A stretch of 64,000 nt of DNA from Odontocerum albicorne (Eukaryota; Arthropoda; Insecta; Trichoptera; Odontoceridae). The notes below the pieces were generated by a model. The model did not search any database and was not told the origin of the DNA. It saw only the letters and a program-made list of their open reading frames with translations. Position numbers and translations under genes: made by a program. Where the stretch lies: the NCBI GenBank assembly GCA_949825065.1, contig OX463842.1, forward strand, positions 1,371,501 through 1,435,500, in the 5' to 3' direction. Below are positions 33,245 through 43,584 of this stretch, one piece after another. Position 1 is the first letter of the stretch; every line of letters begins with the position of its first letter.

Positions 33245-33960
33245 TAGAGACTAATTAACCACATATCCAGCTTGTTTCCTTTGTGCATACCTCCCAAACA
33301 CAGCATCTCTCAATTGCAATGAGATCGGAGCAATTTTCAAGTTACGACTCACATACTCAATTTTTTTTCTTGCTCGCTGCTGAAAAAGCATGTGCATTTT
33401 GGTAACATAACATATGTTACCATCTCTGTTCTTGAGGTTTATGACACTTTTATACATTTTTCGTTACAGTTTCTTGATTATTTTATAAAATTTTACTGCA
33501 CTTAGCTATTGCTACTAACACCATGCTTATTTTATCCTTCACAACAAACTCATTTACATCCTCACCATGCGTGACATCGTATTTGGTATTACTCTTTAAG
33601 TGTTAGAATGCATCTACATACTTGTTTATACATAAACAAATTACTAACGATAAAAATAGCAAATTCTTTATTGATTTACAAACTTTCGTTTAAAGGACCT
33701 AAACATTATGAATTATCGTGAATTAAGAATGATTTCGGTGCCATATTCACTAACTGAGCTGTTAAGAGCATCACTTCTCGCACACGGAACGAACTTCTTG
33801 AATGAATTTTCTGATATTGATATATTCCACATCTCGTAGGATAAATCGAGGATAAAACTCCTTAATAGACTTTGTAGGAATGACTCCTTCACTACACAGG
33901 GAAGCATGAATAACATTGTTCCTGTTGTCATTACATGAATGTTATATTTTGACTTCATTG
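33245..33960 (-). pseudogene. R6: decayed, unrecognised protein relic
   Basis: Two minus-strand open stretches look protein-like. 33958-33713 (81 codons) includes YEMWNISISENSFKKFVP and SDALNSSVSEYGTEIILN. 33457-33251 (68 codons) includes KMHMLFQQRARKKIEYVS and LQLRDAVFGRYAQRKQAGY. Between them a further frame reads KYDVTHGEDVNEFVVKDK before a stop and a shift. The first block has a second, more decayed copy at 59585-59960, where YANDDALNTSVSKYDIE aligns with the same residues, so the unit was once coding and dispersed. I do not recognise the family; a transposon ORF or an integrated viral gene are both possible. Confidence 0.4.
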
Positions 33961-34070
33961 TTTTTCCTTGTCATTTGATGAAATTGAGTTGAACCTATAT
34001 AAAATAAATTAAATAACATTTTCGCTATGGGTAACGGTTGTTCTTCTTACATCAATGTACAGTCAACACA

Positions 34071-34703
34071 TGCTAAAAAAATCCGCCGGTTCCAGTGCTG
34101 TGTATTCAATACACATGTAAAAATGAGCGATTTAAAATCGGAAAAATAAGAACATCCATAGCCAATCGCTTAAATTAATTAAATTTGAAGTCAAAAGTGA
34201 TAATCATTGAAATTTAATTGCTGAAAACATGAAAAAAACATCGGCCGACGTTCACAAAACGGACAAAGCGACCACCTCAAATGGATGCCCTAGAGCTAAT
34301 GAGAGTTGAGACAGACTTACACTGTGTATGTTATACCTCGAAGGAAAAAACACAACTGCAAACTGAGATTCTATTTCTTGCATTCCCGTATAACGAAGTA
34401 AAGTGAGAGTGAGACGTGAATAGCGTCGCTTCCTCACCCATAGCGGTTTTTTAGAATGAATATACCTACGTCACACAATGGCACACGTTTTATTGTATTG
34501 GTGAATTTATTCCCGATTTTCACAAAATATCTCTGATGTGGCCGATAAGTGCTAATTATTATTAATATTATATTTTTTATTCAATGCGCACATGTATTAC
34601 GGAAAAATACCTGAAATCTGAACCCAGCATTTATTATATTTATAGAGATATTAAAGTTTTTAGAAGCAATGCTTACTAGTTACACATCACAGGGAAGGAA
34701 GAG
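34071..34703 (+). mobile_element. piggyBac-like MITE, left end lost
   Basis: Collinear with 21837-22430 from GCTAAAAAAATCC to the right terminus CACAGGGAAGGAAGAG followed by TTAA (34704-34707). It retains the GTGTATTCAATACAC palindrome. About 50 bp of extra sequence sits near 34295-34360. The left inverted repeat is missing, the flanking text being unrelated before about 34071. Confidence 0.8.
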
Positions 34704-34775
34704 TTAATAACAAGTCCTTTATGTATTATGTTTTTTTAGAACTTATCTTTTGGCCATGAACTTAAAGATGGACTC

Positions 34776-34885
34776 ATACTCTTCACCCTCGATGTAATAT
34801 ATATTATATACATGATAGCCTAATTAATTGCAAGCTTATTAATAAGGCTATCCTGTATAAATACTAGATCGAGGGTATAGAGCAT
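34776..34885 (+). ncRNA. candidate pre-miRNA-like hairpin
   Basis: A long imperfect hairpin. Lower stem 34776-34793 pairs with 34868-34885 (ATACTCTTCACCCTCGAT against ATCGAGGGTATAGAGCAT, three mismatches). Mid stem 34807-34813 pairs with 34853-34859. Upper stem 34814-34828 (GATAGCCTAATTAAT) pairs with 34838-34852 with one mismatch. The terminal loop is 34829-34837. An asymmetric internal loop of about 13 and 8 bases lies in the middle. Fold, length and mismatch spacing fit an insect pre-miRNA or small hpRNA, but I recognise no known mature sequence. An AT-rich inverted-repeat relic is the main alternative. Confidence 0.4.
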
Positions 34886-34889
34886 ACAC

Positions 34890-35204
34890 CAAGGAGGTTC
34901 TTTATGTATCTCTCTTGTGTTTGTGTTCATGATAATAATAGGAGTATATTAGAATGGAGTTTGTATTGTGTGAAGATCTATACAGTCATTTCTGAAATTA
35001 TTCTTAACCAGCGTTACTGCTCCATCTTTAATTTATTCAATTCCCTTAATATATGTCAATGTCTTGTACAGCTCTTTTTTTTCAATCAAAATTAGACGGC
35101 GTCTCTCGATATTAGATTAGAAGCCTTTTCTAGTTCAAAAACCCCATACGTTGATCCTTTATCTTATCCATATTTTTTTAATAAAAAAACAAGTGTAATA
35201 TCAT
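34890..35204. other. no recognisable feature
   Basis: AT-rich; the 63-codon plus frame has no signature. Confidence 0.4.
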
Positions 35205-35344
35205 ACATAAATACCATACACCGTTAATTGTTGGGGTATGCAGCGAGGACAAAACGCTAGACTTTCCTATCTCGAAACTCATGTTATGCTTCTTCCAAAT
35301 CTGTATAACTTCTTACACAGCTCCTACGATTAATCTTATTTCTT
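35205..35344 (-). mobile_element. LINE family 1 relic, 3' part (interrupted)
   Basis: The plus strand shows AATACCATACACCG, GGGGTATGCAGCGAGGACA and CTCCTACGATTAATCTTATTTC, the reverse of the family's 3' end. It is cut at about 35344 by family 3 DNA and resumes at 35868. Confidence 0.75.
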
Positions 35345-35560
35345 ACTTTTCTTCTTCTTCTAAGTGCCCTGTCAGGTCCCCCCAACGTTGGCGATCACTT
35401 CGGCGAATCCGTCTCGGTCCTGAGCCGCCCGGAACAGCTCCTCCACACTACGGATGCCGGTCCACTCCCTCACATTCCGCAGCCAGGACATCTGTCTTCT
35501 TCCGGGCCCCCGGTGTCCCTCGATTTTCCCCTTATAATCTTCCTTTAAAAACATTTTTTC
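35345..35560 (-). mobile_element. LINE family 3, left half of inverted pair
   Basis: The minus frame reads GKIEGHRGPGRRQMSWLRNV, EWTGIRSVEELFRAAQDRDG and FAEVIANVGGT, then the 3' GAAGAAGAAG end. This is the cleanest family 3 tail in the window, less mutated than its partner on the right. Confidence 0.85.
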
Positions 35561-35862
35561 ATTGAACCAAACATGCTGACTAATATTAAAATCGAGTTTC
35601 TGACTAATATTAAAATCCGAAAGGTGTCCTACTTGGGTCATGTACTTAGAGGAGCAAAGTACAAATTACTGCACCTGATCGTCCAAGGCAAGATCGTCCA
35701 AGGTTGGCAGGAAGCAAATCTCCTGGCTACGCAATATATGTGATTGGACTGGTATAAAGAGCGTTGGGGATCTTTTTCAGGCTGCCGGGGACAAAGATGC
35801 CTACTCTCAGGTGATATTCAACGTTGGGGGGACCTGACATGATACTAGGAAGAAGAATGACA
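35561..35862 (+). mobile_element. LINE family 3, right half of inverted pair
   Basis: Plus-strand YLGHVLRGAKYKLLHLIVQG, then a short duplication (CAAGGCAAGATCGTCCAAGG) and a frameshift, then SWLRNI-, SVGDLFQAAGDKDAYSQVI-type sequence ending AGGAAGAAGAA. It is a different subtype from the left half, so the pair is not a simple palindromic duplication. Confidence 0.85.
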
Positions 35863-35867
35863 AATAT

Positions 35868-36045
35868 TCTTTCCTTGGTCTTCCTCTAACACGCCTTCCA
35901 CTCACATTCGCACTGTATTTTTATTTTGGTAGTATTTTTTTATTAATCTATTCCACGTAATATAATCATCTCCGAGTGATCTTCTTCATCTTACTAAATG
36001 CATCAGACTTAAATTCGCATCCATCTCTTATCTTTACTGTTAATA
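35868..36045 (-). mobile_element. LINE family 1 relic, 5' part
   Basis: Continues the relic ending at 35344: TTTCCTTGGTCTTCCTCTAAC, GCCTTCCACTCACATTCGC and CGTAATATAATCATCTCCGAG correspond to the PRK.W, VSGR and FGHVERM regions on the minus strand. Confidence 0.75.
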
Positions 36046-36664
36046 CTGCAAAAAATGGCATCCGTGGTGGACCTCCGTGGAATAAAACCATAAAGACATT
36101 CCGGTATCTCCACAACATTTATTTTTCTCTTCTCATTTATGCGTTACAATTGATTTGTTATCTTTTATATTATGACTCTAACTATGATTTGTTAAAATCT
36201 TATAAAAACGATGAACACTCAACTATGTTTTTTTTTGTTTATACTTAACAAAAAAATATTTTTTTAACTTTAAACATTTTTATATAACATTGTAAAGTAT
36301 TATTTATGCAAGAGTTTAACCTTTCAGAAACTGTTTGTATCGAAAATAAATAAAAATGCAAATTCCCCAAAGAGAACAGGGATGCACCGTGTTGAGACAG
36401 GCGGGCCGCTTGAAATATTCAGGACCGGCGCGACTGGGCGGTGCAGCGTAGGCACTATGCCCCTAAAGAGAAGTGCTTCAAAACCGATGTTTCGAAAACG
36501 ATAATTTCGTTTGACAGTTAACTGCAAGTTAAAAGTTAACTTTCAAATATTTGAAGATAGATATCTGAGACTAAATTTCATTATGACGTTAAACTATAGG
36601 AAGTTCCAGTTATTTTAATGCAAGGTCCCTCAAATAATATTTAATTACCACAAATCGCCAAAAC
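36046..36664. other. mostly unassigned
   Basis: A GC-richer patch at 36378-36460 (GAGACAGGCGGGCCGCTTG, GGACCGGCGCGACTGGGCG) is embedded in AT-rich DNA. No open frame worth calling. Confidence 0.4.
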
Positions 36665-37580
36665 CATTAGAAACATAAACCTAAATAGCTCCACAAGAAT
36701 TCGCGTAGACGGAGAACTCCCTAATGATGTTCCAACACCAACTGGAGTAGACAAGAAGATAGTTTAAGCCAATTTCTATTTAACTTGGTTATGGATAAAA
36801 TTATAGAAGAACTTGGGACACAAGATGGGTGACAATATGCTTAACATCATATGCTATGCTGACGATGCCACCATCATAGCCGAATCAGAAGAAGACCTGC
36901 AACAAAAGCTACATCGATTCCACACTGCTTCCAAAAAATACAACATGTCTATCTCCATCAGCAAGACTAAATGCATGACTCTAGCCAGAGAGCAAGTTGT
37001 TGTTATTGATCGCCACACCAATTGAACAAGTTACAAAATTTTAACACTTGGGTGCTAGCATAATATGCAATATTGACCTTTATGGCGAAGTACTTGAACA
37101 ATCACATAAGGCCGCAGCTATTTCCGGATGTTTAATTAACACTATCTGGAAAAACAAGTATATGAACATCCAAAGCAAAGTAAGGATATACAAGACCTGT
37201 GTCCGCCCCATAATGACATACAGCATAGAGTCCAGAGCCGTCACTGTCAGAACCAAAAATCTCCTATGAACCAGCGAAATGAAGGAACTCAGGAGTATCG
37301 CTGGCAAAACCCTTCGTGATGGAGTACGAAACACAGAAACCCGAAGTATGTGTGAAGTTGAAGATATTGTCAGATGGGGACGACAGAGAAGAAAGTTCTG
37401 GGACGAACATGTATGGCGGAACCAAGAGCCGTAAGAATGGCCAAGGACAGTATCCCCCAAGCAAACAGACCTCCAGGACAGCTGGCAGTCGACGTTACAA
37501 GAGGGAAACAATGATGCAGGACCATAGCAGGCCAACAGGCCTAAAAGAAGAGGAAGAAGAAGAAGAAATATCAAAAGAAA
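36665..37580 (+). mobile_element. LINE family 4, RT core and C-terminus relic
   Basis: The most complete LINE in the window. Plus-strand pieces read STRIRVDGELPNDVPTPTGV, FNLVMDKIIEEL, NIICYADDATIIAESEEDLQ (the RT catalytic YADD box, near 36846-36881), SISISKTKCMTLA, NIQSKVRIYKTCVRPIMTYS, MKELRSIAGKTLRDGVRN and CEVEDIVRWGRQRRKFWDEH. Frames shift at about 36820, 37030 and 37265, and stops are present. The 3' end is GAGGAAGAAGAAGAAGAA. N-terminal endonuclease and early RT motifs are missing. Confidence 0.9.
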
Positions 37581-38169
37581 GTTTTAACTGACTTAAAACG
37601 ACCGCACAAAACAAATAAAGACAAATCTACAATGAAATCTTTATACAGGAGCATCTTCCTTTTTAAACAGTCTATACTGATATTGCTTGTTTATGATTTG
37701 GAAAATTGGTGGGCATCACGCAAATAAGGTTGAGAAACCCAAGAATACAAAAAATGACGCGGTGAACGTTGCACATGCTGATGTTTTTTCGACGCATACA
37801 AACTGGAGCGACGGATATTCCATCGCGCTGCTCAAACGTTTTCAAATGTTAAAATTTAAAGAGTTTGAGTGGCACAAAAAACATCTTCAAAGGTTTCATA
37901 TTCAAAGGAGGTAATTTTCTGTTTTATAAATTTGTAGTAGTCCAGCACATCTTCTATTGAAATCATATTGGAATATTTTATAAGGCTTTAAGTGGACAAA
38001 TAATAAAATGACTATCGTCTACAAAAACTAACCAGGTATAATTTATGAATTCTCCAGAAAAATACTTTGAAATATTATATTAATAATGTAACACATTAAA
38101 AATTTAACACAATAACGTATTTAAAATTTTATATAACAGAATTTTAAATCACGTACTAAAACATATAAA
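37581..38169. other. no recognisable feature
   Basis: The 75-codon plus frame at 37687-37914 has no known motif; the rest is AT-rich. Confidence 0.4.
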
Positions 38170-38494
38170 TTTGAACCGGACAGTATAAATATCTGTTAAG
38201 ATGTTAGTCCACAACAATATTTTAAAACCAGCTTTGATGTTTGGGAGTAAAAATTAGAAAAAGAAAATGTCTGAAAGAAGTCAAATAAATCCTGTAAAAA
38301 TCCGTCCACTTTAGAAAATATATGGTGTGATCATGTATGATAGAAGTGATTAGATATGAATATGAAATTAAGGTTGTGATGTGTTGAGTTAGATGAAAAA
38401 AAGCACTCTGGCGTAGTTTGAGCATGTAAAACGAATGAATGAAGAAAAACTTACAAAAAATATTGCAAATTCGAGTGTAATGTGTAGTAGAAAT
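38170..38494 (+). mobile_element. LINE family 1 relic, 5' part (interrupted)
   Basis: GTCCACAACAATATTTTAAAACC, GCTTTGATGTTTGGGAG and, in frame, FEHVKRMNEEKLTKNIANSS followed by VMCSRN match the family ORF2 tail. It stops at 38494 at a MITE insertion. Confidence 0.8.
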
Positions 38495-38735
38495 CAGCGG
38501 CGGCCGTTTTAGAGGTGCACTGAACCAAAAAAATAATTCGCAATTATTAAATTAGATATTCGCAAACATAACTTCCAAAAATGTTAAATATTTGTATAGG
38601 TTAAATATGTATTAGAATACTGACCGGACGGAATCGCAAATTCATATAGGTCAAACAGAGTACAGTACACCGTGAGACAGCGATATTTCATATTCGCTCA
38701 GCGTCTCGAGCGTACCTCGGGACCGGCCGCCGCTG
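38495..38735. mobile_element. hAT-like MITE in a LINE relic
   Basis: 241 bp with inverted ends: CAGCGGCGGCCGTTTTAGAGG on the left and the complement of CCTCGGGACCGGCCGCCGCTG on the right. Flanks show a degenerate 8 bp duplication, GTAGAAAT (38487-38494) and GTAGATGT (38737-38744), which restores continuity of the interrupted LINE. CAG(C/G)GGCGG ends with 8 bp duplications fit hAT-type elements. No coding capacity. Confidence 0.75.
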
Positions 38736-38935
38736 GGTAGATGTAGACCAAGGAAATTACGTTTAGATCTAAATAATGATATTTGGAAAAAAAAAGAAAC
38801 GTAGAAAGTCAGATAAATTGTAGGAATTGTATGAGAAGGGGTATGGATATAGAAGAGGCAAAATATGTGTTTCAAAATAGCTAAATCTGACATTTTATCC
38901 CCTCTACCTACCCCGAGTGGGTAATGACGTGATAG
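38736..38935 (+). mobile_element. LINE family 1 relic, 3' part
   Basis: Resumes with TAGATGTAGACCAAGGAAA, then AAAGTCAGATAAATTGTAGG, ATGGATATAGAAGAGGC, CCTCTACCTACCCCGAG and ATGACGTGATAG, the family's full 3' end. Confidence 0.8.
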
Positions 38936-39379
38936 TATTTATGAATGTATTTGAAATATTTATATCTTAAAAACAACGTTTTTAAGATATACATTAAAAT
39001 AAAGTATTTTATATAACATAATTTAACATTACGTATAAAAAACGAACAAACATAATTCTTCATCAGAAAGAAATTTTGGAACAAAGGAAAGCGAATAAGA
39101 ATGCAAAACATAAAACAAAGGCATGATACACTGTGGAGGTGAATATTCTAGTGGCTGAAAAAATAAGTTATCTTAATCATAGGTGCAATCTTACCCCGAA
39201 ATAACTTATCAGATATGTGGGAGTCCGACATAAAGTTAATTCGAAAATAAAAGATGTTAAAATAATTCGATTAAGTTCACTAAAAATACACAATTTGATT
39301 TATATGGAGCTCAAAAAAAATGGAAAATGTTGGCGGAGATAAACGATACTGTTATGAGATTAATTCATACCAAAAATGA
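38936..39379. other. no recognisable feature
   Basis: AT-rich; no repeat boundaries found. Confidence 0.4.
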
Positions 39380-39560
39380 GTGAAGCGAAATGAAAGGTTA
39401 TGGTTATAGAAAAAAGTACGTGCGATGTATAGATTAACTCAAAAAAAAACTTGATCAGGTTAATGAGTTATGTTATCTGGGCAGTATGTTAAAAGGGGCA
39501 TTGAAAAAATGGTAGCGATAGGGAACAAGGTAAACTTAATGTTATATGCAAAAAACGCGG
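39380..39560 (+). mobile_element. short LINE relic, post-RT region
   Basis: Frames read KVMVIEKSTCDV and LDQVNELCYLGSML, then GNKV-like text. These correspond to the KTKxMV...VxxFxYLGS segment following the YADD box in non-LTR RTs. The family is unclear; family 1 is closest. Confidence 0.55.
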
Positions 39561-40049
39561 AATCGGCGTATATAAGGGAAACTTTTACTTTGCAGAGTGA
39601 TAAGAATAATATTAATGCTGAGAGGGATTTTTAGGTTATCAATATTTAACAGTACAATACAAATTACGATACTAACTATAAAATTTCAATTACAATCTCA
39701 ACTATAGGTCAATTACAATCTCAATCAACGCTTATTATCGGACAACACAAAAGGCGAAAAAAACAAAAACGATGACATAGAAATGATATGGTGTTATATG
39801 GTGACACTTATGTGTTACCATTCTTACAACAACTTCTTATATTAGTGATTCAATGAAGTTTCAAGTTAAGTTTTTCTCTCCTATTGGTGGGGTACGATTT
39901 CATGCAACATCTCATCTACCCGAAAAATAGCACAGCCAATATCAAACAAATATAACAACTGTTTCCCGGCTCGTTCCTCTATCTTGGATCTTTTAACCCT
40001 ATCTGAAGTGCCGAAAGAGATGAATAATTATCAATAATTCAACATATAG
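39561..40049. other. no recognisable feature
   Basis: Contains a short direct repeat of AATTACAATCTCAA at 39680-39725. Confidence 0.4.
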
Positions 40050-40330
40050 GTTGAGGGTAGCTGATCCGTCACAGCCTCAGTCGTTTGTTTTGCATTGGCG
40101 GCTCAGTATCGGAAAATATTTCGCACCGGCCTCTCTCTCCTGCAACCCAACAACTATATGCTTTGACCAATGACGAATTAGTCAACCGTTTTATTCTTCT
40201 CCTCTCTCACCCTTCGCAACCCTTTTGCTCACCCAGCCAGCTCCCCAACACCCGTTCCGGATCCTCTGACTCGATGTTTTTAATTGCTTTCGATACAGTG
40301 TGTCCGCGCACATGTAAAAATCGACATAAC
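40050..40330. other. GC-richer, pyrimidine-rich island
   Basis: GATCCGTCACAGCCTCAGTC and CCAGCCAGCTCCCCAACACC lie in a non-repetitive stretch. A 90-codon plus frame (40085-40357) shows no domain and lacks coding-like support. Confidence 0.35.
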
Positions 40331-40665
40331 ACTACAGTGCTAATACAAAATATATAATATTTGCGCTTTGAAAAACATTACCATATATACGAGTATATCC
40401 ATCTTTGATAGACAACCGTACAAGAAAACATATATGGTAACTGCGATGGACAAAGTATGCTCATTGACAGAATACTCTTATGTATTAATTTTTAATTATA
40501 AATACTCCCTTTATTTTATAACAATTCGGCAGACGTATTGCCATGTGCAATCCCTCGGGTGTAAGTCAAATATCTGACCAACAGCAAAATACAGGTTGTC
40601 TTTAAATTTTTATGTACTATATTTTAAGTTTCTATTTTCATAAAACCAATTGATCTAAAAAAGTT
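40331..40665. other. no recognisable feature
   Basis: 40505-40555 weakly resembles an R2 end (CGGCAGACGTATTGCCATG). The rest is unassigned. Confidence 0.4.
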
Positions 40666-41010
40666 TTTTTTACTTAATCACTTGGCCACTGTATTACTTA
40701 ACATCAATGATAGTTTATTTAATCACTTCAAGTATTGGACACTGTATTATTTAACATACAATCAATGATGGTTTATTTAATCACTTCAAGTATTGGACAC
40801 TATTACTTAACATACAGTCAATGATGTTTTACTTAATCACTTCAAGCATGGACACTAAATTACTTAATATACAATCAATGATGGTTTATTTAATCACTTC
40901 AAGTATTCGACACTATATTACTTAACATACAATCAATGCTGGTTTATTTAATCACTTCAAGCATTGGACACTTAATTACTTAACATACAATTAATGATGG
41001 TTTATTAAAT
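40666..41010. repeat. 58 bp tandem array, 6 units
   Basis: Unit: TTTATTTAATCACTTCAAG, TATTGGACACTGTATTAC, TTAACATACAATCAATGATGG. Small indels between units; the first unit is the most diverged. Confidence 0.9.
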
Positions 41011-41093
41011 TTTAATAAATTCGTAATAAGAGGTTTAAAAGTTTAAAGACATTCAGTGTATGCTGAAAAATATACAAATCGATTATTTATTTA

Positions 41094-41266
41094 AGGTAGC
41101 GCAACAAGAACTGCAATTTTAAATTTACCACCATTTTTCAGCTATCAAATGTATAATATTTATAATGGGCATACTTCATCTACATAGCCTACAAATTAAT
41201 CATGCAGCGGTACACTATTGCGAACTTAATTTAAATTTAAAATTGCAGTTCTTTTTGCGCGATCCT
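41094..41266. mobile_element. small TIR element (MITE), about 173 bp
   Basis: AGGTAGCGCAACAAGAACTG with CAATTTTAAATTTA at the left is mirrored by TAAATTTAAAATTG with CAGTTCTTTTTGCGCGATCCT at the right, about 33 bp of near-perfect inverted repeat. Target duplication unclear, class unknown. Confidence 0.75.
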
Positions 41267-41999
41267 ATAGAATAGTTTTAAAACCATAAATTTTGTAAGT
41301 GGAAAATCTAATAACATATAAAATACGTTTTCCTTTCTATATCAATACATTTTTTTTTCAACATCAACGAGCTTGTTTCTTCTATCATTCGACGTATTCT
41401 TAGTTTGCTAAAAATGTAGTCACTGATCTTTTCGAATACCCCATAAATTGGAATGAAAACAAATAAATAAATAAACAAATTGCTTTTGACCATTCATTGA
41501 TGAACACTGCGGAGAAGTGGAACGGGCAGGAGTCACCGACTCAGTTTTACGATTTGTTAAACGTTTCCGTAAATTTTTAAAAAGTTGAACTCAATTCTTA
41601 CAATAAAACAAAGACCACGAGTTAATTATGGTAAACATGCACAGGTTTATTGCGCCCACATGTGGAATATTGACCCCCGTGACCTTGTTGATAAAATGAT
41701 AAGATTCCATCCCGGGGGTGGCGGATTTAATTCTCGTTGAAACACAGATCAAAAAAAAAGTTTTCCAACCCTTAATTCACTGCATGCCACTTTAACATAT
41801 TTCTGGTTGATTGGAAGAAAAAAGTTGGCCAAGTTGCACTGTATAGAATGTAATATAATACAATACAGTTTGTATTTAATTTAATTTTCAAAAATACTTA
41901 CGAAACAAATGTATTGCATAATATACTATTGAATTTAATGGCGTATGAGTGACGGAAAATAACGAAAAATATGAAAAGGTAAGAAGTGTTTTTGATTAT
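41267..41999. other. unassigned; possible island at 41500-41760
   Basis: 41500-41760 is non-repetitive and somewhat GC-richer (GAACGGGCAGGAGTCACCG, TCCCGGGGGTGGCGG). The remainder is AT-rich. Confidence 0.35.
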
Positions 42000-42240
42000 T
42001 CATAAGTAAATAAAACTAGTTACATGGTCGCAAAAACATTCAAATGACTACTCACACCCATCTTATAAACCCCACAAAGATGAACAATCGCCAGAACATT
42101 CCTTTTCATATAAAGTGAGATATAATCAATCAAAGGAGAAGGAAGGGATGGTGGAGAGAAAAGAAAAATGATGAATGGAACGCGTTTTATTATTGACTAG
42201 AAATTCGAGTTTTTCAGTTGCTTCTTTAAGTATGTGTAAT
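42000..42240 (-). mobile_element. R2 dispersed repeat, 3' end missing
   Basis: Matches 17070-17345 from GTTACATGGTCGCAA through CATATAAAGTGAGATA and GGATGGTGGAGAG to TTGACTAGAAATTC. The terminal CAATCTGGCAGG block is absent. Confidence 0.65.
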
Positions 42241-42389
42241 AGAAGAGCGTGCAAGACGAGATGTATAAGTGTGAATGAGGCGGAATGTGTTGATAGGAAG
42301 GTGTGAAGATCTGTCTTCTTAACACACTCCAAAAAGTATATGGCGCACTAGTATGTGTCATATTATTCTGTATTATTTATCTTTAACTA

Positions 42390-42672
42390 TACTAAAGAAA
42401 ATGTAGCATGGTCCCTGTGACGTTTCACAAATTTGCCGCAATACAACCTTGTAACAACGTTCAGTAATTTTAATTATTTTATCAACTTTAATATAAGTCT
42501 CAATTCTAATAAATTGCAAGTTATTTAGGTAAATACATTACATAAAACTAACAATAATGACAAATTAATATGTCACATCTTGTTACAAATTAGCAAAAAT
42601 ATGTCAGTTTTTTTTAAATCAAATAATATTTGGCGACGTTCGTCAAAAGTCACTATGATAGTCCGCATTGGC
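42390..42672. mobile_element. TA-flanked TIR element, left part only
   Basis: Over 90 percent alike by eye to 57714-58000, from TACTAAAGAAAATGTAGC through GGCGACGTTCGTCAAAA. Preceded by TA (42388-42389). Homology stops near 42672 and no right inverted repeat follows. Confidence 0.75.
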
Positions 42673-42784
42673 TAGGGATGGGGTATACGACATTAATTGG
42701 CTTTCTTAATGGCACTATTGAAATTATCATCTCATTATTTTATATTATTAACACAAACTATTTATATTTGATGTTCTCTGTTGG

Positions 42785-43111
42785 GATAAGTACAGAGTAC
42801 AGAGCGCCAGAATGTCATATCTTGACATATACCATTCACTTGTTCTACGCCCATAGATCATTACCATTCACTTGTTCTACGCCCATAGATCATTACCATT
42901 CACTTGTTCTATTCCCATACAATTCCACTAACTTTCTACGTTTTCCTATTTCAAAATATCATTCGAGTGATCCAACCATACTTTCCTTGTTATTTCTCTA
43001 TTACACCTAACCACTTACTATTTATTTGTTTTGTTACTTTTCCTTCATTCCTATGTATATTTCATGTGCACACATCTCTGTATAATAATTCAGCTCTTTT
43101 CAGAATTGACT
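42785..43111 (-). mobile_element. LINE family 1 relic with internal tandem copy
   Basis: TTTCAAAATATCATTCGAGTG, ATCCAACCATACTTTCCTTG and later text are the reverse of the family ORF tail. A 32 bp block (TTACCATTCACTTGTTCTACG type) is present three times at about 42830-42915. The relic ends at the TTAA (43112-43115) where a piggyBac-like MITE begins. Confidence 0.7.
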
Positions 43112-43174
43112 TTAACCCTCCCTGTTCTGTGATGTGTAACTAGTACACATTGCTTCTAAAAACTTTATTATCTT

Positions 43175-43574
43175 TGTGGCGGTCGCCCACTCGGAACACT
43201 GTCGGCGTTCATACATACGGTCAATGACCTTCGCATTCCTCGACAATCTAAATAAACAAGTCCGAAGATCACTCGCTGGCCATTCAACCCATAGCCGAGC
43301 GGACCGCATTCCATACTAGAGAGAGAACGCACCACGCTTGTCTCGCCAGTTCCGTATTTGAATGATACCTACATACAACAATTAATCGTTTTTGCATTCG
43401 CAGAAACGAGACGTAGGCATATCGCGAGCGCATTCCCGCGCACATTCTAAAAATATATAAATACCTACGTTGCTAATAAAATTGGACTCTCTTTCCGCAT
43501 TGCGATCTAACGTGTTTTATTATTTATCAATAAATCATCCTCATCATCTCTTCCCGAAAGGACCGAACTCCTAA
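43175..43574 (+). mobile_element. solo LTR inside a MITE
   Basis: Starts TGTGGCGGTCGCC. It carries a TATA-like ATATATAAATACC (43453-43465) and AATAAA (43475-43480), and ends GAACTCCTAA. It is the plus-strand relative of 13951-14353. Possible 5 bp duplication with one mismatch: ATCTT (43170-43174) and AACTT (43575-43579). No internal retrotransposon region is present. Confidence 0.8.
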
Positions 43575-43584
43575 AACTTCTTCT

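Noticed and set aside
37080..37574. 164-codon minus-strand frame
   Set aside because: It is the antisense shadow of the family 4 LINE coding region on the plus strand.
40085..40357. 90-codon frame in a pyrimidine-rich island
   Set aside because: No domain, no splice context, and a length expected by chance in GC-richer DNA.
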